From Panulirus ornatus (taxonomy: Eukaryota > Arthropoda > Malacostraca > Decapoda > Palinuridae), in assembly GCF_036320965.1 (NCBI RefSeq), contig NC_092236.1, forward strand, positions 11,518,518 to 11,582,517: a stretch of DNA of 64,000 bases. The letters run 5' to 3'. The translations under genes and the position numbers were made by a program. The notes under the pieces are model-generated. The model was given only the letters and a program-made list of their open reading frames with translations. It searched no databases and was not told the DNA's origin. Positions 25,901 through 40,900 of the stretch are shown in pieces (the stretch's first letter is position 1; every line of letters begins with the position of its first letter).

Positions 25901-28900
25901 GCAATGGAAGACCTGTTGGATGGTGCAGAAGAGGGAGGAGGTTGACTGGCTAGGAAAGGGATCCAAAGGGGGATTGCAGGTTGCTAAACGAGACTTTAAA
26001 AGTGGAACACAGTAGACTGCTTTTCCTTTCATTGTTTTTGGGCAAAGGCCTTATCATAGAGAGCAAAGACAATCTTTAAAGCCAAGACAATCTTTAAAAT
26101 CTTAAACAGCAGATTTCTTTCTAGACTATGGTCCATATCCAGTGCAACTTCCTCATGGTCATTTCCTTGACCTCAAAGGCCACCTCTTGCTCCTGTCTCT
26201 TCATCATCTTAAGTGGCATCTGCCTTCAATTTACCCATACTTAACCCATCAGGGTAATCAGTGAGATGCACTAGCCACTAAGTGTGAATTTTTCTCAAAA
26301 ATATGAAATTATTAGTAGGAATAAGGTTCTTGCATATGAGTGAAATTGCATAATCTGAACTCGCATATAATTCGGTATGCACACAATGAAACAAAGTTCC
26401 TCCTAATACAATCATATCTCAGTATTTTCATACTCAATTCTTTGCTTCACCATTTAACCCTTCCTCTCCAAATCATTTCCTTACTAACCACCTAAACCCA
26501 GAAAGGAAATAAAAGGGTGACCCCTTGCTTCACACTTCAGCAAACTGCACTCAATGATCCCCCTAACCCAACCAACAAACACAACACTGACAAAACATAT
26601 ACACATCAAAATGACCTAACAAACCCTCCCAACTCAATCTCAAGCACCAACCCACTTGACATACATCCACCTGAAATCATTATACTCAAACATGTATGAG
26701 TTACACTTTCCATCTGCATTTGGATATCACCTATCCCTACAGCACTACAAACCAAATCTCAAGACCTTTCATGTCTGCAATGCAACTACCACATAAATCT
26801 TACTATTCAAATGCCTTACGCTCTCCTCATATAGAAACACACACACACACACAACAACAACAATAAACTTTATGACCTGTGGTTCCATCCAGCTGACGTG
26901 ACTAGCTTCCTCAGAACTGTAGGAGCCCCATGTATGTTAGAAAGAACTCCTGGAGCACCAAGGTAAACATTTAGTAAATACTTAAAACACAGGCATCACA
27001 TAAACTTCTTTTTAACTGAAGAAAAGTATAAGTTATAAAGGTAAGTCATTAATCATAGTAGAAAAACTGCATATGTAACAAGTTTCAAACCAGTTAACAT
27101 TTCCATTCACCTTTTGTTTGCTTATTTGATACTACATTTTTCAACACCAGAATAAACACCTCTGATTGATATATCCTCACTATGACATTCCAAACTCTTT
27201 CCTTTCCCTGTGATAATCTCATCTCCAATTTAGGAGGCACTGAGGTTCAGTTACTCTCACTAAATGCTGAAAACCCAATTGAGAAGCATCCTTTGATTGG
27301 GAAATGGAAAAAAATGTCAACAATATGGAAGGAATATCAAAATCAGAAGCAAACACCTTTAATTTCAAATGTGATTTGCATAAAGACTCCATATATAAAT
27401 GATCTCTTCAAAAGTGGTGAGTAATTTTTGTTATCTATAGAAGGAGAGAGAAAAGGAGTACCTTGGGAGGTGCCAGGAATCCATCCCTATTTTATCTATC
27501 TATAGACAGAATAGGGATGTATTTCCAGGTTCAGTCGGGCAGAAGCATTAAGTAGAAATATTATATAGGAACATTAGGCAGGAGCATTAGGTAGTAGTCA
27601 GGGGAACATTAGGTAAAAGCCTCTGCCAACAATGCACTAGAGTTGCCCTCTGCCAGTGGCTTGTTAAGGGTGAGGCACTAAAGGCTAAGAAGCAGCACTG
27701 AAGTTCACTAGTTACAGAGACTCTACTGCCATGGCCACCTCCTTCAGGATGTTCCAGATGGAAATAAACATCAGAGATACTGATAGACTGATATCCCTAT
27801 TTTTTCTCCATATAATATTGGGTCTGCTTTGCACATGCTCACAGTATAGGCAATTTTCCAGGAATGCATCCCCATGCAAAGAGGAGGGAAATATGTAATT
27901 AAGTCTGAAAGTATTCCTTAGAATATATCACAGAGTCGACATGACATTCCATGAGTGGTTTGAACAAACTCCCTCCTTTTTCAGTGTTAATCATTTTTCC
28001 ACTGAGGAAGCACTATGACACTCACTCTCACTAAGTGAAAGAAATATAACAAGAGTAAGACATTCTTTAACTGAATATCAAGTGAATATCAAAATAAAAA
28101 AAAAAACACTTTCAGTTGTGATCTGTGCAAAGGCCCCATATCTAAGTCATCTCTACAAGACAGGTGAGAAGACTTTTAATGGTAGAAGAGAAAAAAGGAC
28201 TTAGAGGCGTAACGAATCTTTATTCTTGCTTCCACTGCATTGAACAGATTCACCAAGGTAACCAACTCTAATGTAATCCAAGATTTTAATGAGTTTCCTC
28301 ACATGCACTACACAGAACATGATGGAGGCATTCTGGTAGTGATGGGAGCCTAGTATAGTGCAAACCCACTTTCAGCTCCACATCCTCTAAAATTTCAAGA
28401 ATGGGGTGTATCTACCTATGAATACCTACAAGAATTTGCCAATAAGACAGGCTTGCACATAGTGCTCATTTCACATCCTGTGTGATGGATAATAATGTTT
28501 CTCCCTGCCATCAAGCATTTTCTATCATAGTCAATCCTGACTTCATCTGGGAGTGATTTCAACCATGGATCAACTTGTCTTTTAAATCTTTCCTTGAGTG
28601 TTCATGTTTCTTCAGTTTCTGTAAAGGCATGGTCATAATAGTGATTAAATATGGCTTCAACATTTCTTTTCTTTTTTCTTTTTGCTTAAAACTGGCTTAT
28701 ATTGGCTGATTAGCATCTGCTATATTTTCTTAGGTGTCATATTATACTTATCTCCCACTTTATAAAACCTAATCTCTTTTTTTTTTTTTTTGCTTTATTC
28801 ACACATAACAGAATAGGAATAATGAAAGAACAGAACTGTGTCCCCATCATGCCCATTAGTGCATTGATGATGGAACAGTTCATAACCCTTAAAACATCAT

Positions 28901-31900
28901 GTCTCACAAACAGTCCGCTAAGCCTCAGATATAGCAACAACACCAGCCTTAACTGACCTGACCATAATGATGATATCATCAATCTTGTTAAGAAGGGATA
29001 TGACATTTGGCAGTAGCAGTGTTGGTAGTCCGAACCATAGTTCAAGAAATTCAAAGTGTTGATAAGGCTTGATGGGAGTAGATTTGAGCAGCCTCTTGTA
29101 GATGAAATAACTTAAGTCGACTTCAGAACATGCTGAACTTGCCTACAGCTGGGGGCATGGAAAAGATGTAAAGATTTCAGTGAAACACTGACACTGGTGT
29201 CTGGGTAGCTGTCTCCATGCTTCAAGTGATACAGGGCAATGAGGAAGTAAGCCAGTGATGATGAAAGTTGTAAACACTGACCACGACCCTTCGAACATGT
29301 CAGCAGCTCTGACTACTACCCACTGTCTCGGGCAATGTTTTACACTATTCACTTCCAATTCAACTGTCTACTTATTCAAGCAGATAACAAATATATAATA
29401 TGCCAAAAAACACGTTCTTGTTAGCATGGGGAGTGTCTTCTGGTACATCAGGGGTTGAAGAAGGGTTAAAAGATAGGTCAACAGGTTGACCCCAAGCTGC
29501 CATGGAGCCCCAGATGTGTCCTGTTCCCATGGGGGTTGAGGATGATGAAAATTATTCTGAAAGTCCTCCTAAAAGCAGCAAAAGTATGCAGTCATCAGCT
29601 TGTTGCAGTTAGTCAAATGATCTCAGAAAATCAAACACATACTGAGAAGACATAATTTTATGTGGAAATGTTCATTATTGACAGAAATCCCTGGAACAGA
29701 TGACTCTAATTCTTGACTCGTCTTAACTTGCTTAACTTACATTTCATTTCTTCTAAATACAGCAAAAGTCAGACATTTTTTGTCAAAATCTATGTAAAAC
29801 TTCTTTATTACACCTATTGTCACATTCTCCAAATAAACATCACCCCTTAAATAAAAAAAAAAAAAAAAAAACTTGCCGGCAACATGGCTAACCACATGGG
29901 TCTTATTCAATTCTTCCAACTGACTGAAAAGATAGTTTTCATGCCAAGGAAACTAGAGGTATAATGCATACACTCAAGGCACTAGGTATCTAAATGGCTC
30001 AATGCAGGTGGAAACCTTAGTAAATTTTAAGCTCTGTTGGCATCTAGTCCCCAATGAGGCACTTGTCCTTTTGCCTACAAAAATGTCATGCAAGATAAAT
30101 TAGTAAAACATGACTGTACTCTAGTATTTACGATCTTTGAAAAACTACAACATACAACAGAGGCACTAGCACTACAGTCCATACAAGTTTCATGCGGGAA
30201 AAGCTCATAAAATATGAATGCACTCACTCTACTTATGAGCAATAAAAATAATATACTATATAGAGTAGCTGATTAATAGAAAAAGGAATATGTTCAAAGT
30301 AGGTGAAGAAAAAAAACTGCTGCAGTTTATGAGAAAATCCAGAGTATTGGATATGTTGTGTCAGGAATATATGAATAGCTCAGGTTTGAGGCTGAGAGGA
30401 AATTGGAGAGTGCTCAGTCAACTATCACACTAGGCTATCTAATGTCTTTAGAAATGGAATTGTGAACTAAATCCAAGCCCAGTATAAGTAGCAGCATAAA
30501 GACCCTGTCACTGAGAAATTATGAAGCACGTACAAGGATTGGGAGACCAAAAGTGAATGCAAAACTCAGCAAGGTGGAAGTTTGTGAAAAACAGAAGTCA
30601 GACTGAGATTTGGTTAGAGTGTGAAAAGTGGAAAGATGTTTTGGAAAGGACTTTCAGGGAGGACAGAAGACTGTTTAAACATAGGAAAGTTACTGATACT
30701 CAGACCAAAGTTATGATAAATACGAGTATGGGCTTGTAAAGGAATGGATCTGTTGAAAACATGGTTGAGCTCATTTCAATGTATGGAAGTGAAACAAGGA
30801 AAAACAATAGTAGCATGATGAATAGTACCAGCAGATGACACAGATTTCTGAGATCTGGGGAAAGAGTAAAACTGAGCCATGCGAGAAATGAGAATGTAAG
30901 ATGAGAAAATGAGACAGAAAAGGTTTAAAGGTGAAAGATGGAGATCTAAGATGGCATGGACATACGAAAATGAATGTGGTGGAAGAAACTATTAACAATG
31001 TATGTGTGTGAATGTTATGAAAACAGGGAGATGCAAGTAAAGTTCAAAACTGAGGTGGGAGAAGAGTAAGCACGCATGTGGATGAAAAACATACAGGTAG
31101 AGAAAAGTGTATGGAGTTAAGTCATAATATGGAAGAATAGAGATTCTGGGCTGAAAGAGATCTAGAGTAAGGTGGGAGAATCATGAATAAGCATGTGAAT
31201 GAAAGGAGTGATAGCATTGAGAACTGTATGGAGTTATGAAATGATATGGATGAATGAAGAAATATTCAGCATAAGCTGTCCTGCCGGACAATGGGAGATA
31301 GCACATTTCATGCAGATAATACATCAATATGGATAATGCCATATCTAAAACAGAAAATACTAACTGGAATATTTGGATCTCTGAGGTACTCCAGGGCTCG
31401 AATCATTTTTTCTTGGTTAAATCTTCCACGTTTAACATAAATACATCCATGTGTATAAAAATAATGTCCATACAAAGGAATAAGTTGAAGTGTGTCTTTC
31501 ATCACATAGCGTAGATGGCCTAAGGAACCTCCTCGGATGGACACCATGTCGGCCACCAGCCAATCAACTGAGGAAAACATAGTACATCATTTTCCATGCA
31601 CACACACATACATATATATTCATATATATACCTTTACCCTCCTCTCCTAGGATCTCCTTTTATGGGACACCTGCAGCACTCGAGAAGCTATGCACATTCA
31701 CCAAGTGATGCCCCAGGTCAAGAAGAGTAAGTGTTCACTGCCTTCAGTGTGAAAGTTATATCCTGGGCATCAGGAGTCATGTGGTATGATGGATCAATCA
31801 TTTTAGTGCTGAAAAGATGTGGTGTCTAAAACATAGACAAAAAAGACTAACTCATACATCCCAGAGTGTAGCTGTAGATCTGGTGAACTGATATTTATTT

Positions 31901-34900
31901 AACCTTTGGCAGCATAGAAAATTTCCAGCTGCCTTTCCAAAAAGTGTCAATTTTCCAGCAAAAATGAAATTGATAATTGGTCCTTTTTTTAAAATATCCA
32001 TATCTGGCATTAATATTCATCTAAAACATCTGATAGCAGGGGGAAGATGAAAAAAGAAAAATTAAAAATACAGTAAGGTGTTTATGAGTAACACTTACAA
32101 GTTTCTTTCGTCATGTTGGTATTTACTTTCTTTCTAAGAGTGTAGGTTTACAAAGTGTGAGGTAGGGGTAGGTTGTTATTTCTACTGGAAGGCTAGAGGT
32201 TGGTTATGGAGTGGTTTGAATGAAAAGCAACTAGTGATGTTGCAAGGAAGTACTAGGCACATTAAGGTCATCCTGCATTAAAGATATTATTTTGTTGTGA
32301 AGATGCTGAATCTCTGTGGTTGCTATGTAGCAAATGAATGTCCAAAGTGCTTTGTTTCATAAGCTTTGCAGATTGTTTTTAATTTGCTGTTTTTAATTTG
32401 CTTCTGAAAGGGTGGGTGTTCAGGTTATTAAAGCATATTTTAGGTAATGATGAACTGTTTGTAGAGTATACAAAGATTTTTTCTCTTGTCCAACTCTAGT
32501 GCCAGTAAGCATTCTAAGGGCATTTAGTCTGTTTATAAACTTTGCATTTATGTTTGTCAAGTGGAAAGTGAAAATAATGTGTTTTATATGTGATGACCAG
32601 TTTGGTTGGAGTTCTGATGAGTGGGGTGGCTGGCCATTCAGGGGGATGAGAGGTGCAGGTTGGATTCATGTTTGTCAAGGGTAAAGAGAGTAACATTATA
32701 TTTCTGTAGTGACGCTGGCAGTTTCTGGGGGTAATCAAGTGTTTTAGTAGTGTGATGTCCTTGTCCTTGTTGTAGACTGTGTGATTCTGAGATTATCTAC
32801 CTATGAGAGGACTTTCATAATGTATTCTGCAGAAGGAGATGAAAGGTCATGAAGTAAAAGATCAAGGTAAACTGGGGAGAGAACCACCCCTCGGAGAATT
32901 CCACTGAAAAGCTAAAGAATTTTGAAGGTAAAATATTTGAAAATGACTCAGGTATGGTAGCCAGCTATGAAGTCTGCAACTCCCTTCTTGTCATTGTTGT
33001 GGAGGACCGTGTCAAGAATCTTCTGCATGAGGATGTGTCAGGGGACACAATCATATGCTCTTTTGAGCATATGGGAAGGGAAGGATTGTGGTTGGTTGAA
33101 ATTATCTAGGATGTGTAGAGTGAAGTTTGCATTAAGGAAGTTAGTGGAATGATTGAGTCTAAATATGCACATCATTGGTGAGAGTGTGATATTCTTCCTA
33201 TTTTGGTTGTAGATTATCATTTCCAGGAATTTGGGTACTGAAGGCAGCAGTGGTAGAGGGCAACATGGAGGGCAGAAGTTGGGTGGTTGGAAGGGTTCCA
33301 TAATAGCTACTACATTGACAAGCTTCCACTTTACTGGTATTTCATTCTGTAACCAAAGAGTGGTGGAAGGCCAGTGTGTTTTAAACAGAATTTTGAAATG
33401 CTGTCACAGCCTGCTGCTGGGTTCTTTAAGGTCTTAACTGTGATTGTGTCGAGGTTAGTCACAACATTAAATCTGGTCAAAGAATTTCCTCTGGTTGCAG
33501 AATTATCTCAAAACATTGTAGAAATAATCAGGATGACTCTACTTATTTATAGAAATAGTAAAATGTGTCATAGAGATTACTTTTCATCCATAATATATCC
33601 TTTCTCCAACTAAATGATCTTGGGCCATCCATACTCACAAAAGCAGCTCAATCAAAAGTATGCTACACTTTGAAACTCCATCCTGTATAAAGTTTCCTTT
33701 ATTTTCCCACTGAATGTATTGTACTTACCGCAACTGAATATAGAGGAACCCTTCTCTCACCTGTAGACTGATGGTTGGCTAGGTACAACACGCTCTCTCT
33801 CTTCTTCAGTGCCTCATCTGCCTCACCATACAGCACCACCTGTCACAGGCATGATAAATTGTTAAACGTTTCCTATTATCAGTATGCAAATACTACTAAT
33901 AGGCACACCAAAACTTTGTATACATAATTCATAAGTATCATAGATCAGAAAATGCTGTATGATTGTAGTCAGCACTATTATGCATGTAAACAATGGAGTG
34001 GCTATGTCATTCCATTCCTCCAAGTTTCTCCTTGTCTACAAGTGTGTTTACCAGTATCTTTTTATACATTTCATGTCATTAACCATCTTTGTGTGTGAAT
34101 TAATCCAAGTGTGGCTGCTTCCTTTTTGAGGATGCTAATTATTTCTGCTCAATTTTGTCAGGCTTTCTCCATATCTCTGGGGCTATGTATGTACATTTCT
34201 ACTAATGATATGTCTACGACTATATACATATATGTGGTGCACATATTCGTGTGTTTGAAATTCTCTCTCTTTAATGGAAAAGGAATTACCATATCAGTCC
34301 CATCTCTTAACCTTTCATTATCATCATACAAGTTCTTGGTTTTTTCTGGTCATCAGCCTGTATTTCACAAAAGCATTTCTTAATGTCCTTGATAGCTTAA
34401 TTCATATTTAGTTTCTTCTCACATCTCTATGCAGATCATTTTAGTGTGCAGATTAAAACTGATGTATTAATATTCATTTTGAAGTCTGCTTCGCTTTAAT
34501 ATATTGGACATGAACTAATAATGTGTATGATGGAAGTGAGGCTACCGTATTGTATACAAATCATCCACCTCGTGTACATGAAAAAAGATGACAGTAAGCA
34601 TATCACAAATATTAATTTTTACACTAATATTAATTTAAAAGAACCAAATTTCATAGTTTTACCCATCATCAATATCCAAGAAGCACCTGTATTAACTACG
34701 AATCATAGAATGCTTTATAAATACGGCCTATGCCAATATTTTTTTCATAGGCAGCTGATTCTTATACTTAAAATCTAAGCCAAGTCTGTTGAAAAGTACT
34801 TGTGAAGGTGTATATATCTGATTATTTCTGAAAAAGTATTATTTACTGAAATAATCTACTACACACTGGAAATATAAAACTTTTAAAAGGAAAACAGCAC

Positions 34901-37900
34901 TAACATTGGATGATTCACCATGTTTCCTCTTACAAATTCAATACCCATTTCTCTCTGTATGGTATGTCTGACCAAAACCATGCACATACCTCTGTTCTTG
35001 TGCATGTCTCAAAGAAGAATAACACAAGACGCTGGTATAATGAGTAGAGTTTATCATCGCCCCACTGGTAAATCCAGCTAGGAAGTATGAGAGATATGCC
35101 TCGCCATGCCAGCCAAACTCCAAGGTATTCTGGTGCAACACCAATCATCATGACAGATCCAAGAGCATACCTGTTGAATATACATTGTTTTGTATTATAA
35201 ATCGAGTTTCAGTGGAGTTAGAAAAGCATGAGTTAAAACCTGAAGTTACCCATACATACAGAGAACACATTGAGAAAATACATAAAAGAAGATTTATTGA
35301 CCTGTTAAAAGGTTACCTTCTAAAGGAATTCAGGAACTTAATTACTTTGTCAAATGATAACACGTGAGGTGAAAGGGCATGTATCCTCTTGAATGAGTCT
35401 ACTGCTCTAGAATTTACTACAGCATGCAGCCCATTCCAATGCATTAAGATCTTACCTCTAAATACTCCCCTATATCAGGGCAAAATTGACCCCATTGTTT
35501 CTGGTTACCAGAATCCTGTGAATTTAAACAGTGCATCTTTATTAATGGTATTAAAATTTTTGTGTCTTGAAAACTTATGTAAATCATCAAGGAACATCTG
35601 CTTCAGTAAAGAATAGTTTTAATTTAATTCTCTCCTCAATTGATTTTTTCTTCGTCTTGGTATTGATTATGTTCCCTTTCAATAGACTCTTTCAGGATTA
35701 TTTTGGTCTTTTTGATATTCTGGAAATCGAACCTACATCCCATAAAGTACTCGAGATATTACATCAATTTAGTATAGGTATCTACTGTTTTAAATGAAAG
35801 CTTCTTGCACAGAATCTTAGCCATGTTTGTACTTGTTTTGGAATGAAAGCTTCTTGCACAGAATCTTAGCCATGTTTGTACTTGTTTTGGGTCTCTGTAA
35901 GTACTACACCAAATATATTGGATGTCTTTTCAGTCTTTGTTGTAAAAATGCAAAAATTTTACAAGTGCACACTGAATCTTAATTTCAATTCCTGAAACTA
36001 TATTGACAACCTGTTAAGTCTTTCGGGTATTTCCATAATAATTCTTGAACATAATCCCACATCCAGTATCTATATCATCTGCAAATTGTCCCTGAAAGTT
36101 ATACTTAATTCTAGACCATGAAGAAGAAATGGGCACAAGAATGAGCCTAACCACTTGGTGGACATTCCATCATGAATATTTGTACACATGTATCTGTTTA
36201 TCTAGCCTCCACTGTTACTTAATATAATCAAAAGAAACTAAGAAAACTTCACCTAACATCCCCTTATAGCTGAAACATATTTTTTTTTTTTTTCATACTT
36301 TGTCACTGTCTCCCGCGTTTGCGAGGTAGCGCAAGGAAACAGACGAAAGAAATGGCCCAACCCCCCCCCCCACATACACATGTACATACGTCCACACACG
36401 CAAATATACATACCTACACAGCCTTCCATGGTTTACCCCAGACGCTTCACATGCCTTGATTCAATCCACTGACAGCACGTCAACCCCTGTATACCACATC
36501 GCTCCAATTCACTCTATTCCTTGCCCTCCTTTCACCCTCCTGCATGTTCAGGCCCCGATCACACAAAATCCTTTTCACTCCATCTTTCCACCTCCAATTT
36601 GGTCTCCCTCTTCTCCTCGTTCCCTCCACCTCCGACACATATATCCTCTTGGTCAATCTTTCCTCACTCATTCTCTCCACGTGCCCAAACCATTTCAAAA
36701 CACCCTCTTCTGCTCTCTCAACCACGCTCTTTTTATTTCCACACATCTCTCTTACCCTTACGTTACTTACTCGATCAAACCACCTCACACCACACATTGT
36801 CCTCAAACATCTCATTTCCAGCACATCCATCCTCCTGCGCACAACTCTATCCATAGCCCACGCCTCGCAACCATACAACATTGTTGGAACTACTATTCCT
36901 TCAAACATACCCATTTTTGCTTTCCGGGATAATGTTCTCGACTTCCACACATTTTTCAAGGCTCCCAAAATTTTCGCCCCCTCCCCCACCCTATGATCCA
37001 CTTCCGCTTCCATGGTTCCATCCGCTGACAGATCCACTCCCAGATATCTAAAACACTTCACTTCCTCCAGTTTTTCTCCATTCAAACTCACCTCCCAATT
37101 GACTTGACCCTCAACCCTACTGTACCTAATAACCTTGCTCTTATTCACATTTACTCTTAACTTTCTTCTTCCACACACTTTACCAAACTCCCGTCACCAG
37201 CTTCTGCAGTTTCTCACATGAATCCGCCACCAGCGCTGTATCATCAGCGAACAACAACTGACTCACTTCCCAAGCTCTCTCATCCCCAACAGACTTCATA
37301 CTTGCCCCTCTTTCCAAGACTCTTGCATTTACCTCCCTAACAACCCCATCCATAAACAAATTAAACAACCATGGAGACATCACACACCCCTGCCGCAAAC
37401 CTACATTCACTGAGAACCAATCACTTTCCTCTCTTCCTACACGTACACATGCCTTACATCCTCGATAAAAACTTTTCACTGCTTCTAACAACTTGCCTCC
37501 CACACCATATATTCTTAATACCTTCCACAGAGCATCTCTACCAACTCTATCATATGCCTTCTCCAGATCCATAAATGCTACATACAAATCCATTTGCTTT
37601 TCTAAGTATTTCTCACATACATTCTTCAAAGAAAACACCTGATCCACACATCCTCTACCACTTCTGAAACCACACTGCTCTTCCCCAATCTGATGCTCTG
37701 TACATGCCTTCACCCTCTCAATCAATACCCTCCCATATAATTTACCAGGAATACTCAACAAACTTATACCTCTGTAATTTGAGCACTCACTCTTATCCCC
37801 TTTGCCTTTGTACAATGGCACTATGCACGCATTCCGCCAATCCTCAGGCACCTCACCATGAGTCATACATACATTAAATAACCTTACCAACCAGTCAACA

Positions 37901-40900
37901 ATACAGTCACCCCCTTTTTTAATAAATTCCACTGCAATACCATCCAAACCTGCTGCCTTGCCGGCTTTCATCTTCCGCAAAGCTTTTACTACCTCTTCTC
38001 TGTTTACCAAATCATTTTCCCTAACCCTCTCACTTTGCACACCACCTCGACCCAAACACCCTATATCTGCCACTCTGTCATCAGACACATTCAACAACAT
38101 CATATTGGTCTGCTTCCAGGATCATATAGAGTGACTGTGGCAAGAATGGCTGCTTGAGCTGACATCTTATGCTGACACTTCTCAATGGCTGTGAAATGTT
38201 CAGTCACAGGCATGACTGGTACATTTCTGCTAAAATATTGAACATTCAGATATATCTTAACAACTAGAGAGTCTTACCACCCTTAGAGGTTAAGTGAGAT
38301 TTTCACTCTGTGCTATTTCTCTACAAGTTTATTACCTATTTTACATTAACTCTTTTGCTACGTAGTTCAGATATATCTGAACAAACATTTATACCCACTG
38401 ATGGCAATACTTGAATTTTACTCAGAGCTACGTAAAATAAAAGGTTCCCTCTACAGCGGCAAATATCCCCCTGTACTTGAAACAACAGCCAAACCTGCAT
38501 GTGTGCCATCAGTGTCCTACACTGCGAAACATGAATTCTTCATGACTCGCCGACTAACCTTGTACATCCAGTTTGGAGTTGCTGGTCCCTGCCTGCAAGT
38601 GGTTACACTGCATGTGAAGTTACCTTTGGCAAGGCTAATATCATTAAGAGTACCATCTCGTCAAAGAACTTCACACTCCAAAGGAGTCCACTTCCCCTGT
38701 TACTGCAAGTGGGGCAGCCTTTCAGTAACACCAGTACTCTCACATAAATTGCTCCTGGAGTAATTATAAATAGATATACAGCATTCTGAATACAAATATT
38801 TCCAGAAAACTGTTTAGCAGTATTTCACAATTTGTATTGTTTTTGAAGGCAATTACCATAATGTACAATAAAAGGATTACCTATATCATAAAAGTAAGAG
38901 CTTATATTTTTCAGAAAATAATTACCTACTTTGCAGGAAAACACATAAAATCTATAAAGGACAGTTTCTTATGTCTTGGTTACAATTATCTAAATAACTT
39001 TCATTTTGTAATGATTTTGGCCTCTTACCTACTTCATTTGGCCTATACATTCATGCCATTTACAAAAGAACTCTTTTCTTTTAATTTTCCTCGTCTATAG
39101 TTTTACAGGAATATTATAGTCGGATATAAAAAAAATACAGCTATCAATATTGACAAAATAATACAAAAAGTCAAATAAATACTTTTATTTTTAGCAGATA
39201 ACTAACAATCTTCAAGAATCAGCTACGAAACTGACGCACAGTATAAAGGGTTACTCAACCCCCACATTATCCAACAGTATACATAACCTCCAATACACTC
39301 ACCTTCTTTATCATTTTTCAATAAAACATTATCTTTCAAAACCATTATTGTATTCTCCAAACATCTACTTGTATTACAAAAAAAAAAAAAAATCAAAATC
39401 TAAACTGAACTTTTATCACAAAGCATGGCACGGTTTTAGTTTAAAGGCACCAAAGAATAAGACATGAAAGAAATACATTGTTAGTGAAATCCTTATGCTA
39501 AGAAGAAATTATTTAGACTAGGGGAATGTGATCTGAAGCATTAAAATCTATAATATAAAAACATGATATCAGGGGTATGATAATCTTTGAAGATTAGGAG
39601 CAACAGTAAAGGAAACACTTAAGAGAAATCCAAAGAGCCTATGAAAATCTCGCCTAACTTTTCATACTAAATTTTTCATTCTGACTGAAAAAATGTGGAC
39701 ATCAAGATGTCATTTTCATTCGGCTAAGCATCTCATGTGCTTGGTGCATTCATTTGTAACAACAGCATTCAATTAGTATGGCTGAATACAAAGTTTTTGG
39801 TATATCTTATGTTTGATATCAAATATTAAGGTAAATCTCAGCCCCTACATTAAGTAAGGTTTTCATGGGTTCTGTTGGTGCATCTTGTGTTTTACTTACT
39901 TTTATCACAGTTTGGCTGATCACAGCCCTTATACTTGTTTTCAATGGGGAAAAAATAATAGAAGAAATCATGCTCCCCCAGTCTACAACAATTTACCTAT
40001 GTGCTTTTCATCCAAATCCCAGTTATTGTTGTGGTGACCCTCTACTGGGACTTTAACCATGTTTTTATCTCTACAATAGCCACTGCTTTCATTCATATCG
40101 ACGTTTGCTGTACAATAAATTTAATAATCCATAATTACTGTGCCATGCTATCACTACTGTCCCTTGCTGCATATCATGAACTATGTAAATATTATTTCCT
40201 TATTCATCACTTGCTGGTAATAAAGTAAACACAACCATTTAGTGGTTTTACTTGATGAAGTTTACCTCAAAACCAGTTTTCTGGTAATACATAACTGGAA
40301 TATATTATTTTCATAAGCTTGCATGACATGCCCTAAAAGCTAGTCACAGCAAAAATCTTATAAACATTTAATCAACATCGATACTAATGAAGCAGTCATT
40401 GCGATAAATATAGTTTGACATAAACTGTCATAATCCTATCTTATTCATCAAACTACCAAAATTATAAGGTAGACAATGTGTATTATTGGTACATGCTCAA
40501 GTTTCTTCAGGTGGTACAGGTACAAACCCTCCAATGGAGCCATGCTATACCACCTGATACTGACGTCACATCCTGCTGACCTACTGCACACCAACACCAC
40601 ATATAGGCAGACAACTTCTACGTTTTATTTTAAAAATTACCGCTGCCTCATTACCCTAACTCGTGGTAACCACATCTTTCCATCAAGTTATGTAACCATC
40701 TAATTATCTAGATTAACCTTTGGATTGGGTAAGTGTGATAGATCATACCAAAGAAATTACCTGAAGCCCCCAATAACCCTCATATTTTCTAATTACTGTC
40801 CTTGTAGTTTCAAAATTGAAATTGTGTCAAGTCGACCAGGGATGTTGCTGTCGTCTGCTCCGACGGTGATGACAACTTAACAAAACATTAAGAGAAACTT

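Noticed and set aside
38401..38763. 120-codon plus-strand frame
   Set aside because: No recognisable domain, no good splice context, and the opposite strand hints at decayed element sequence. Kept only as an unexplained block.
39865..40228. Hydrophobic overlapping frames suggesting membrane segments
   Set aside because: AT-rich sequence naturally encodes hydrophobic residues, and the two frames conflict with no splice support.
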